Shown here piece after piece: positions 1 to 7,000 of a DNA stretch of 7,565 nucleotides (positions within the stretch are counted from its first letter, which is position 1; each line of letters begins with the position of its first letter). Made by a program: the position numbers and the translations under genes. The notes below the pieces were generated by a model. The model did no database searches. It was not told the DNA's origin and saw only the letters and a list, made by a program, of their open reading frames with translations. Origin of the DNA: an uncultured Blautia sp. (GTDB lineage Bacteria; Bacillota; Clostridia; Lachnospirales; Lachnospiraceae); NCBI GenBank assembly GCA_934437695.1, contig CAKSAW010000054.1, forward strand, positions 1-7,565, read 5' to 3'.

Positions 1-257
1 ACCAGTCGTGCAGATATAACGAAAATTATACCATACTTTCTACTACTATTTCAAGATAATACTACTTGAATTTGCTCACGCTTTAATCGAATCAAGTTAT
101 TTTCCTTAAATATTGCGGAAGCATTCAGACCGAACACACACAAGACCTGACACGCAATTCCAGAGTGTGTTTGAAATAACTGTACTGCCAGCTGTTTATC
201 TCATCCAATTTTGGGCATTTTATACAGAAAAGCTTTTAAAATCCCCGAATCCTCTCA
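1..257. other. Non-coding upstream region between a divergent gene (off the left edge) and pgi
   Basis: No convincing open reading frame was found on either strand here. The stretch is A/T-rich. Apart from the leftward promoter at 25-54, I see only a weak inverted repeat (AACACAC at 133-139 with GTGTGTT at 165-171, 25-base loop). No riboswitch or RNA gene was recognised. The region most likely holds the control sequences of two divergently transcribed genes, pgi to the right and an unseen gene to the left. Confidence 0.6.
25..54 (-). promoter_or_regulatory. Leftward sigma-A type promoter for a gene beyond the left edge
   Basis: Read on the minus strand, TTGAAA (49-54) is followed by an 18-base spacer and a perfect TATAAT (25-30). 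The two bases TG sit one base before the -10 box, giving an extended -10 (TGGTATAAT). Transcription would start near position 18 and leave the window at once, so the controlled gene cannot be seen. The match is 5 of 6 at -35 and 6 of 6 at -10. In an A/T-rich region chance matches occur, but the spacing and extended -10 make this a good candidate. Confidence 0.5.
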
Positions 258-286
258 TTGAAATTAAAACCATTATTCAGTATAAT
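258..286 (+). promoter_or_regulatory. Sigma-A promoter of pgi
   Basis: TTGAAA (258-263), a spacer of exactly 17 bases, and a perfect TATAAT (281-286). Transcription would begin around 292-295, giving a 5' leader of about 55 bases before the pgi start codon. This near-consensus promoter fits constant, strong expression of a central glycolytic enzyme. It is the only good promoter match that I found between the left edge and pgi on this strand. Confidence 0.7.
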
Positions 287-303
287 TAATGAATAGTATT
301 AAC

Positions 304-326
304 AACTGGGGCTATCAGCCACAGTT
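304..326 (+). promoter_or_regulatory. Short stem-loop in the pgi leader, just before the ribosome binding site
   Basis: AACTG (304-308) pairs with CAGTT (322-326), and GGCT (310-313) pairs with AGCC (317-320) across a three-base loop, with one G/A mismatch between the two helices. The hairpin ends five bases before the Shine-Dalgarno sequence and lies near the 5' end of the predicted transcript. A 5' hairpin in this position could stabilise the mRNA. Nothing shows that it binds a ligand or controls translation. Confidence 0.3.
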
Positions 327-331
327 AATCT

Positions 332-340
332 AAAGGAGGA
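332..340 (+). promoter_or_regulatory. Ribosome binding site of pgi
   Basis: AAAGGAGGA lies nine bases before the ATG at 350. It is a near-perfect complement to the 3' end of 16S rRNA and fixes the start codon of pgi. Its strength agrees with a highly translated gene. Confidence 0.85.
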
Positions 341-349
341 ATATCAATT

Positions 350-1933
350 ATGGCAACATGGAAAAATCTCGACACTCTTGCTTCTTACAGCAAACTTGCC
401 GAACTGAAAGGTCATGTAGATATCGCAGATGCCATGGCAGGCGAGAAAGGTGCTGAACGTGTAAAAAAATACAGCACACCAATGGCAGCCGGCTTAGCTT
501 ACAACTATGCTGCAAAGCAGGTTGACGAGACAGTTCTTGATGCACTTTCCAAACTGGCGGATGAGGCTGAACTTATCGACAAATTCCAGGAATTATACAA
601 TGGCGCAGTTATCAATACAGGTGAGAAACGTATGGTTCTCCATCACCTTGCACGTACCCAGCTTGGGGAAGATGTAGTGGTTGACGGTGTCAACAAACGT
701 GAATTCTACCTTGCACAGCAGAAAAAAGCTGCTGACTTCGCAAACAAAGTCCACGCAGGTGAGATCACTAATGAAAATGGCGAGAAATTTACAACTGTCG
801 TACAGATTGGTATCGGTGGAAGTGACTTAGGTCCTCGTGCATTATATATTGCTCTTGAGAACTGGGCAAAAGCAAACAACACATTTAAAATGGAAGCTAA
901 ATTCATCAGCAACGTAGACCCTGATGACGCAGCTGCCGTTCTTGCATCTGCAGATCTTGCCCACTCTCTTTTCATTGTTGTATCCAAATCCGGTACAACT
1001 CTTGAAACACTGACAAACGAAGCATTCGTAAAGAACGCTCTCGTTAACGCAGGATTAAACCCATCCAGACATATGCTTGCTGTTACAAGTGAGACATCTC
1101 CTCTTGCAAAGAGTGAAGACTACCTGACAGCTATCTTTATGGATGACTATATCGGCGGACGTTACTCTTCTGTTTCCGGTGTAGGCGGAGCGATCCTTTC
1201 CCTCGCATTTGGTCCGGAAGTATTTGCACAGATCCTTGACGGAGCTGCAGCTGAGGACAAGCTTGCAACAAATAAGAACCTTCTCGAGAACCCGGATATG
1301 CTGGATGCACTGATCGGTGTATACGAGAGAAACGTACAGGGATATCCTGCTACAGCAGTTCTTCCATACTCTCAGGCATTAAGCCGTTTCCCTGCACACT
1401 TACAGCAGTGTGATATGGAATCCAACGGTAAATCCGTTAACCGCTTCGGTGAACCTGTTGATTATGTGACAGGACCGGTTATCTTCGGCGAACCTGGTAC
1501 TAACGGACAGCATTCCTTCTATCAGTTATTACATCAGGGAACTGACATTGTTCCTCTTCAGTTCATCGGCTTTAAGAAGAGCCAGCTTGGTGTTGATGTT
1601 GACATTGAGAACAGCACAAGCCAGCAGAAACTCTGTGCAAACGTTGCAGCACAGATCGTAGCATTTGCCTGCGGTAAAGAAGACGAGAACCTGAACAAGA
1701 ACTTCAAGGGCGGACGTCCTTCCAGTATCATCACAGGTGAAGAACTGAATCCTGCTGCTCTCGGTGCATTACTTGCTCACTTTGAGAACAAGATCATGTT
1801 CCAGGGATTCGTATGGAACTTAAACAGCTTTGACCAGGAAGGTGTACAGCTTGGTAAAGTTCTTGCAAAACGTGTTCTTGCGCATGAGACTGACGGAGCA
1901 CTTAAAGTATACAGCGATCTGTTAGACATCTGA
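350..1933 (+). CDS. pgi: Glucose-6-phosphate isomerase
   Basis: A complete 527-residue cytoplasmic enzyme that interconverts glucose 6-phosphate and fructose 6-phosphate in glycolysis and gluconeogenesis. Family landmarks are visible: the phosphate-binding loop GIGGSDLGP (154-162), SKSGTTLET (212-220), GGRYS with the conserved arginine R271, the active-site stretch DMESNGK with E357, NGQHSFYQLLHQGT with H388, and the C-terminal FDQEGVQLGK ending in lysine K503. These match the base, ring-opening histidine and lysine roles known in the family. The length is between the short Bacillus type (about 450) and the E. coli type (549), with the E. coli-like ESNGK and NGQH segments. The ATG has a strong ribosome binding site nine bases upstream, and the stop is TGA at 1931-1933. 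It has its own promoter and appears monocistronic, ending at a terminator. One oddity is that the C-terminal signature has Q500 where most members have glutamate. Confidence 0.97.
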   Translation: MATWKNLDTLASYSKLAELKGHVDIADAMAGEKGAERVKKYSTPMAAGLAYNYAAKQVDETVLDALSKLADEAELIDKFQELYNGAVINTGEKRMVLHHLARTQLGEDVVVDGVNKREFYLAQQKKAADFANKVHAGEITNENGEKFTTVVQIGIGGSDLGPRALYIALENWAKANNTFKMEAKFISNVDPDDAAAVLASADLAHSLFIVVSKSGTTLETLTNEAFVKNALVNAGLNPSRHMLAVTSETSPLAKSEDYLTAIFMDDYIGGRYSSVSGVGGAILSLAFGPEVFAQILDGAAAEDKLATNKNLLENPDMLDALIGVYERNVQGYPATAVLPYSQALSRFPAHLQQCDMESNGKSVNRFGEPVDYVTGPVIFGEPGTNGQHSFYQLLHQGTDIVPLQFIGFKKSQLGVDVDIENSTSQQKLCANVAAQIVAFACGKEDENLNKNFKGGRPSSIITGEELNPAALGALLAHFENKIMFQGFVWNLNSFDQEGVQLGKVLAKRVLAHETDGALKVYSDLLDI

Positions 1934-1956
1934 TCCTGCTGATAAACTGCCAGGCA

Positions 1957-1978
1957 ATTTATTCAGTTATGAATAAGT
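1957..1978 (+). other. Small A/T-rich hairpin downstream of pgi
   Basis: TTATTCA (1959-1965) and TGAATAA (1970-1976) pair across the loop GTTA. The stem can grow by one G-U and one A-U pair at its base. It lies 24 bases after the pgi stop codon and is not followed by a T run, so it is not itself a terminator. It may protect the 3' end or be incidental. Confidence 0.25.
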
Positions 1979-1994
1979 ACTCATTTATAAAATA

Positions 1995-2058
1995 AAAAAG
2001 ATCATTATACAGATTTCCAACAACTCTCTGTTCGGATACTCTGTATAATGATCTTTTT
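1995..2058. terminator. Bidirectional intrinsic terminator between convergent pgi and the phosphodiesterase gene
   Basis: A perfect 19-bp inverted repeat: 1995-2013 (five A, then GATCATTATACAGA) pairs with 2040-2058 (TCTGTATAATGATC, then five T). The A run on the left arm and the T run on the right arm give a U tract in whichever direction it is transcribed. It sits 61 bases past the pgi stop and 66 bases past the stop of the leftward gene, so it can serve both. The loop of 26 bases is longer than usual, and the stem is mostly A/T. Confidence 0.85.
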
Positions 2059-2079
2059 ATTTCCTATTATAGCGCATTC

Positions 2080-2095
2080 TATAAATATATTTATA
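2080..2095. repeat. Perfect A/T-only palindrome downstream of the phosphodiesterase gene
   Basis: TATAAATATATTTATA reads the same on both strands. Flanking GCATT (2074-2078) and AATGC (2095-2099) lengthen the dyad with a small offset. It lies between the leftward stop codon and the shared terminator. Being A/T-only, it would form a weak RNA hairpin. A role in transcript 3' ends is possible, but chance is also possible in such A/T-rich spacer DNA. Confidence 0.3.
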
Positions 2096-2124
2096 ATGCA
2101 TTTTATAATATATTCTCTTTCACA

Positions 2125-3822
2125 CTACCTGTCTGTTCCAAGCTTCTTAACAAATTCATCTCTCGGCAATGGTCTGGAATAATAGAATCCCTGAATGTCA
2201 TCACATTCCATCTCCCGCAGAAGCTCTACCTGCTCTGCGCTCTCCACACCTTCTGCCACCACCTTCATGCCAAGTCCATGTCCAAGAATAATACCCTGCA
2301 GCACAACTATTCTTCCCTTCTGCTGGCTGATACCATCGATCAGACTCTTATCAATCTTCATAGTATCAAATGGCAGTTCACTTAATGTGATCAATGAAGA
2401 ATATCCTGCACCAAAATCGTCCATATGAAGTGCAAATCCTGCATTTACCAATCTTTCAGTGAAATCACGGATCACTACCCTGTTTAATGTAGCTGTCTCC
2501 GTCAGTTCAATGGGTACACAGGAAAAAGGAATCCCATTCTCCTTTATGATCTCCATATAACGTTCCGCAACACCTGAATGATGGATACTTGCACGAGACA
2601 GATTCACTGAGACCGGGATCAGCTCCTCCCCATTTTCCATACGTTCGCGTTGAAACTCACAGACATACCTGAATATATATTCATCCAGTTTTACGATCAG
2701 TCCATCCCTCTCATATAATGGAATAAACTCTCCGGGCATTACCATAGAACCATCCGGATTGATCCAGCGCACCAGTGATTCTGCTCCTGAGATTTTCTCA
2801 GTCTTCACATCATATTTCGGCTGGAAATATGCCACAAATTCTCCGTTGCGCAATGCAGATTCAAACCTGTTCTCCAGCTCACGGTCTCTCATCTGCTTCT
2901 GCTTCATTTTTTCTGTATAATAAGCAACACTGCATTCATAATTATCACGGATACTTCTGATCGCCATAAATCCCCTGTCGCAGATTACAGAAACAGGTAA
3001 GGATTTGTCAATATTCTCATATATTCCATATTTGATCATAAGATTAGGAATGGGAGCATTTCCTGCAATTTCTTTTTCCAGCTTCGTCATTGTCTCTGAG
3101 GACAGATCACACTCACCATAAGCTATACATACAAACTGATCACTTCCATATCTGGATACCAGGCCTGTTTTGATCATATTTGTATAAGTCTTTGCCAGAT
3201 AGCACAGAATTTCATCTCCCACCTTTTCTCCGTAACTGCTGTTGATCAGCTTAAAATCTCTGATGTCAGCAATGACAAGATGAAACCTTTCATTTGGCTT
3301 TAATTTCATAAGCTTTTTCGTATGATAAAAGAACGCCTGTCTGGTATAAACTCCGGTAAGCTCATCATTCTCTACTGCAGTAATCATCTGTACAGACTCT
3401 CGCAGCTTGATCACACTGTTGATCCTGCCCATTACGATCTTAATGTTATATGGTTTCGGAATAAAGTCAACTGCGCCAAGATCCAGACACTGAAGTTCTG
3501 CATCCTGTGAATTACTTCCTGTCATAACAATAACCGGTATAGTTGACAGTATCTTGTCTGTATTTCTGCGTCTTAGAAACTCAAATCCATCACATACAGG
3601 CATACAGATATCAAGCAGTATCACTGATAATTCCCTGTAATGCTCAACAAGGATCTTAAGTCCCTCTTCTCCGTTCTCAGCAATAAGAACTTCAAATTCC
3701 TCCTCCAGAAAAGAAGACAGGATCTCACGATTCAATTCATTATCTTCCACAACCAGGATTTTTCTTTTTGCATGTACCTCTCCCGGTTCCAACAGTCTTT
3801 CGTTGTCAGAATCTATTCTCAT
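2125..3822 (-). CDS. Response regulator with REC, degenerate GGDEF and EAL domains (predicted cyclic-di-GMP phosphodiesterase)
   Basis: A 565-residue cytoplasmic protein predicted to hydrolyse cyclic-di-GMP under control of a phosphorylated receiver. REC (about residues 20-140) has the acidic pair in VVEDN, phospho-acceptor D71 in LLDICMP, T101 and K123 in KPY. GGDEF (about 150-305) keeps DELTGVYTR and ADIRDFK, but its signature is GSDQF (226-230), lacking the catalytic glutamate, so diguanylate cyclase activity is unlikely. EAL (about 317-560) is written ESL (348-350) and keeps the usual catalytic set: E348, N407 in SVNLSR, E439/E442 in ELTET, D468-D469 in DDFGAGYSS, K489, E524 in AEGVE and Q544. 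The start is placed at the ATG at 3822 because AAAGGA lies seven bases before it. The GTG 21 bases upstream has no suitable site and falls in a terminator T run. No signal peptide or membrane segment is seen. The upstream neighbour on the same strand is a hybrid kinase, its possible partner. Confidence 0.93.
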   Translation of the reverse strand: MRIDSDNERLLEPGEVHAKRKILVVEDNELNREILSSFLEEEFEVLIAENGEEGLKILVEHYRELSVILLDICMPVCDGFEFLRRRNTDKILSTIPVIVMTGSNSQDAELQCLDLGAVDFIPKPYNIKIVMGRINSVIKLRESVQMITAVENDELTGVYTRQAFFYHTKKLMKLKPNERFHLVIADIRDFKLINSSYGEKVGDEILCYLAKTYTNMIKTGLVSRYGSDQFVCIAYGECDLSSETMTKLEKEIAGNAPIPNLMIKYGIYENIDKSLPVSVICDRGFMAIRSIRDNYECSVAYYTEKMKQKQMRDRELENRFESALRNGEFVAYFQPKYDVKTEKISGAESLVRWINPDGSMVMPGEFIPLYERDGLIVKLDEYIFRYVCEFQRERMENGEELIPVSVNLSRASIHHSGVAERYMEIIKENGIPFSCVPIELTETATLNRVVIRDFTERLVNAGFALHMDDFGAGYSSLITLSELPFDTMKIDKSLIDGISQQKGRIVVLQGIILGHGLGMKVVAEGVESAEQVELLREMECDDIQGFYYSRPLPRDEFVKKLGTDR

Positions 3823-3829
3823 ACTTTTT

Positions 3830-3835
3830 CCTTTA
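3830..3835 (-). promoter_or_regulatory. Ribosome binding site that decides the phosphodiesterase start
   Basis: On the minus strand AAAGGA lies seven bases before the ATG at 3822 (AAAGGAAAAAGTATG). The alternative GTG at 3843 has only T-rich sequence in the equivalent position. The nearest GGAG upstream is about 26 bases from it and is locked in a hairpin stem. The site therefore supports a 565-residue protein. Confidence 0.7.
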
Positions 3836-3843
3836 CTATGCAC

Positions 3844-3892
3844 AAAAAATCACAAAATAAGGCATCTCCGAATGTCCGCACTGGAGATGCCT
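3844..3892 (-). terminator. Intrinsic terminator or attenuator in the phosphodiesterase leader
   Basis: On the minus strand AGGCATCTCC (3892-3883) pairs perfectly with GGAGATGCCT (3869-3860) across a 13-base loop. The 10-bp stem has six G/C pairs. It is followed directly by the T-rich tail TATTTTGTGATTTTTT down to 3844. On the plus strand the hairpin is followed by A residues, so it works only leftward. It can end kinase transcripts about 130 bases after that gene's stop. It also lies between the candidate promoter at 3965-3993 and the phosphodiesterase ribosome binding site, so a transcript of the latter must read through it. Confidence 0.75.
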
Positions 3893-3895
3893 AAA

Positions 3896-3919
3896 ATTCA
3901 TTGATGATTCATTGATGAT
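3896..3919. repeat. 11-bp tandem direct repeat with overlapping dyad
   Basis: TCATTGATGAT occurs twice, head to tail and without mismatch, at 3898-3908 and 3909-3919; the 11-base period extends back to 3896. The second copy runs into an interrupted palindrome, ATTGAT-G-ATCAAT (3911-3923). The period is close to one turn of the helix, so two bound proteins would sit on the same face. The position, downstream of the candidate promoter and just ahead of the terminator hairpin on the minus strand, suits an operator or a leader RNA element. No known binding motif was recognised. Confidence 0.6.
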
Positions 3920-3964
3920 CAATCTGTTCTTCTAATGTATCTTAGTAACCAATCAGTTGTACAT

Positions 3965-3993
3965 AGTTTACATTATTTCAGCAAATCTTTCAA
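3965..3993 (-). promoter_or_regulatory. Candidate promoter for the phosphodiesterase gene
   Basis: On the minus strand TTGAAA (3993-3988) is followed by a 17-base spacer and TAAACT (3970-3965). The -35 box matches 5 of 6 and the -10 box 4 of 6. Transcription would start near 3958 and give a leader of about 135 bases containing the tandem repeat and the terminator hairpin. The weak -10 box makes this only a candidate; the gene could instead depend on read-through from the kinase gene. Confidence 0.35.
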
Positions 3994-4022
3994 GCTTTAT
4001 TCCGCAATAACAATACAAATGT

Positions 4023-7000
4023 TTATTGAAGAAATTTAATAAGAGTTTCCTGAAGTTTTTCTATACTTAAAGGTTTAGACAGATGTGCATTCATCCCACT
4101 TGCCGCAGACTGTTTCTTTTCCTCTGCAAACGCATTGGCAGTCATGGCAACGATCGGTATTGTTTTGCTGTCCGGGTGAGAAAGCCTTCTGATCTGTCTG
4201 GTAGCATCCAGACCATTCAGGTTTGGCATCATGATATCCATAAATATCATGTCATAATATCCCGGTGCAGATGCTTTCATCATATCCACTGCGATCTGTC
4301 CGTCAGCAGCAATCTCTACAACAATTCCATAATCCTCAAGAATTGTCTGGATAATCTCCTGGTTCAGCTCGTTGTCCTCTGCAATCATAATCCTCTTACC
4401 TTTCAGGTCAAGAACAGCTTTTTCTGAAGCAACTTCCTGTTTTTCCTCTTCCGCCCATTTCAGATGTAAGGTAAAACTAAATGTACTTCCCTTTCCCGGT
4501 TCACTCTCAAGCCTGATACTTCCACCCATCATATGAACTAATCTGTTGCTGATCGCAAGCCCCAGTCCTGTTCCCTGTCTGTAAACACCATCCTGATGGC
4601 TGACCTGCTCAAAACTCTGAAATACAAGCTGCTGATCTTCCGGACTGATTCCAATCCCGTCATCTGTTACTGCAAAATGAACTTTTGAAGTCTCTTCATC
4701 CAGTTTCATCTCTGTCACTTCAAATCTGATATGTCCGCCTTCATCAGTATATTTAATGGCATTACCAAGGATATTGATAAGGACCTGTCTCACTCTCAGC
4801 TCATCTACCCAGAACCAGGAATGCTGCAGACAGATTATTTCTGTATAATGCATATTCTTCTCTGTAAGCTTAGCGCCTATCAGATCATGCAAATCATATA
4901 ATTTCTTTCTGAAATCCACCTTTGATTCTGTGATCTGCATCTTTCCGCTTTCAATCTTGGACATATCAAGAATATCATTTACAAGAGACAGCAGATACTG
5001 AGAAGAGCCTCTGATCTTACGCAGGCAGTCAACCTGCTTCTCCTGTGACTGATCATCCTTTAATGCGATCTCTGTCATACCGATAATCCCATTCATAGGA
5101 GTTCTGATCTCATGAGACATACGTGCCAGGAATTCAGACTTGGCCTGAGCAGACAGGTCATGCTTCTCCTGATTGATCCTGTTCTGGATCACAGTTGCGA
5201 TCTCTTTAAGTTCTTTTCTTTCTGCCTCATTTTCCACCAGACTTTCTGAAAGTCCCTCAAAGAATATTGTACCTGAATACTGCCCATTGTCTGTCATATT
5301 CATCGCAATTCCGGATGCGCCCCTGATAAACTGAGCAAACATCGGCTTCTGATACAGTTCATCATTCATGGCACATATAACATTTCTCTCATCTATCAAT
5401 GCAGGATCTGCAGTTCCTGAGATCTCATCTTCCTGACACCGGAGTACATCACCATCTGTCAGGTTTCCTTTCACCTTCCAGCAGTACTCCAGACTGTTCA
5501 CCATATTCTCCTGATTATATGAAGTGATCAGAAGATTAGTTAATGTATAATGTGTCTGAAGCTTTGCCGCAAAAAGATCGAGCAATGCTTTCACAGAACC
5601 TGCTCTGTCAAACAGATTCAGGGCAATTGATACCAGATTCATATATTCTGAATCACCGATTGAAATAACCTCTCCCAGTGTCAGCTCAGGAAGTCCTGTT
5701 TTCTCCTTATCCGACAGTTCTTCATATCTTACAATATCTGTGTTCTTTATTCTGGCCTGCATCAGAGATATCTTTGCATTTCTTATCACTGTCTGTATTC
5801 CCGTAACATCATCTGCATAGACAAGTCCGCAGGCGAAATTTATTCTGATAACCTTTTTATCGATTATATGTGAAAATTTATCTCCTACACGCTCCAGAAG
5901 TTCCTGTATCTGTTCTTCCTCTTTTTCGGGAAACCAGCCTGCTATCTCAGATGAGCCGGCCCTCAGAAGAATCCTGTCTTCTATCCCGTCTGCCTCACAT
6001 TCACAGCAGAAATACTCTGACAGCTTTTCAAGAAGTATATCCCCGAATGTCAATCCGTACTGTTCATTTAATTTGCGGAAGGATTGGATCTGCAGTAAAA
6101 ACAGAACACCATTTGATTTCAGACTCCTTCCCTCATGGATCAGTCTGAGTCCCTCCTCCCGGCGGTAAAATCCGGTCACAGGATCTGTGGTTTTCTTTCT
6201 TATCTCTTCCAGCTCACGCTCTTTTTGCTGGCTGATGTTATGCAGATATCCTGAGATCATGGTGATCGCTCCTTTTTCATCGCGGATCACTCTGGCAGAG
6301 AGCCTGTACCATTTATATTCCCGGCCAGGACCCTGCTTCATGCGAAACTCGTTCTTAACATTTGTCTCAGTGGTTTTGAAAGCATCTTCCAGCTGCGCTC
6401 TGTCCAGCGGATGTACATAGCTGAATTTGAATCCATCAGTCTGTCCTGAACAGTCCCAGACACCATCCCACTCTTCTGTGTTTACCAGTTCCAGGCATTG
6501 CTCCTGCTTACGGTATGTAAAGAAAATATCATCAGAACTTTCAATGGCCAGACGATATCGTTCTTTTTCCGCAACCAGTTTATCCTCTACCTCTTTCTGC
6601 GCTTCTGTCACATTCTCCACTACATCATGAAGTTCGTCCAGTTCCTGTATGCCTGACGGAGTGAATTTCCGGATTCCTTCCACACCTCCGCGCACACTGT
6701 CCATCAGCCTGTATACCGGGCCAAGAACTCTGCGGACAACAACTGCCACAACGACCAGTCCCAGCAAGGCACAGATAACGGCAACAAGGATAATTCCTCC
6801 GTATAATCTTTCACCTGTCTCAAAAATCGAATTCTCTGTGACAAAGGCACACAGTTCCCACTGTGTATTCTCATAAGGAACATTATTGCTGTACAGATTC
6901 AGAGGACTTGTCAGCGCATAGATTTTCTGGTTTCCTACCATAACTCCATCCACCAGATACAAGTTTCTGACAGAGCTTTTCTTCAAAGTAAATGTCTCAC

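Noticed and set aside
133..171. Inverted repeat AACACAC / GTGTGTT upstream of pgi as an operator or hairpin.
   Set aside because: The arms are short and low in complexity and are separated by 25 bases; chance is likely.
289..333. A 14-codon frame (MNSINNWGYQPQLI) in the pgi leader ending inside the ribosome binding site, resembling a leader peptide.
   Set aside because: Its ATG lies at or just before the predicted transcription start, it has no ribosome binding site, and its codons show no run of a regulatory amino acid.
348..987. Leftward open frames of 65 and 93 codons at 348-545 and 706-987, opposite pgi.
   Set aside because: They are antisense to a well-conserved enzyme gene, lack ribosome binding sites, and encode nothing recognisable.
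3896..3919. The two 11-bp repeats as a minimal CRISPR array or attachment site.
   Set aside because: There are no spacers, the units are far too short, and no cas, integrase or transposase gene is present.
3823..4022. A cyclic-di-GMP riboswitch controlling the phosphodiesterase gene.
   Set aside because: The leader lacks the conserved paired helices and tetraloop-receptor features of the known cyclic-di-GMP riboswitch classes; only a simple terminator hairpin and a direct repeat are present.
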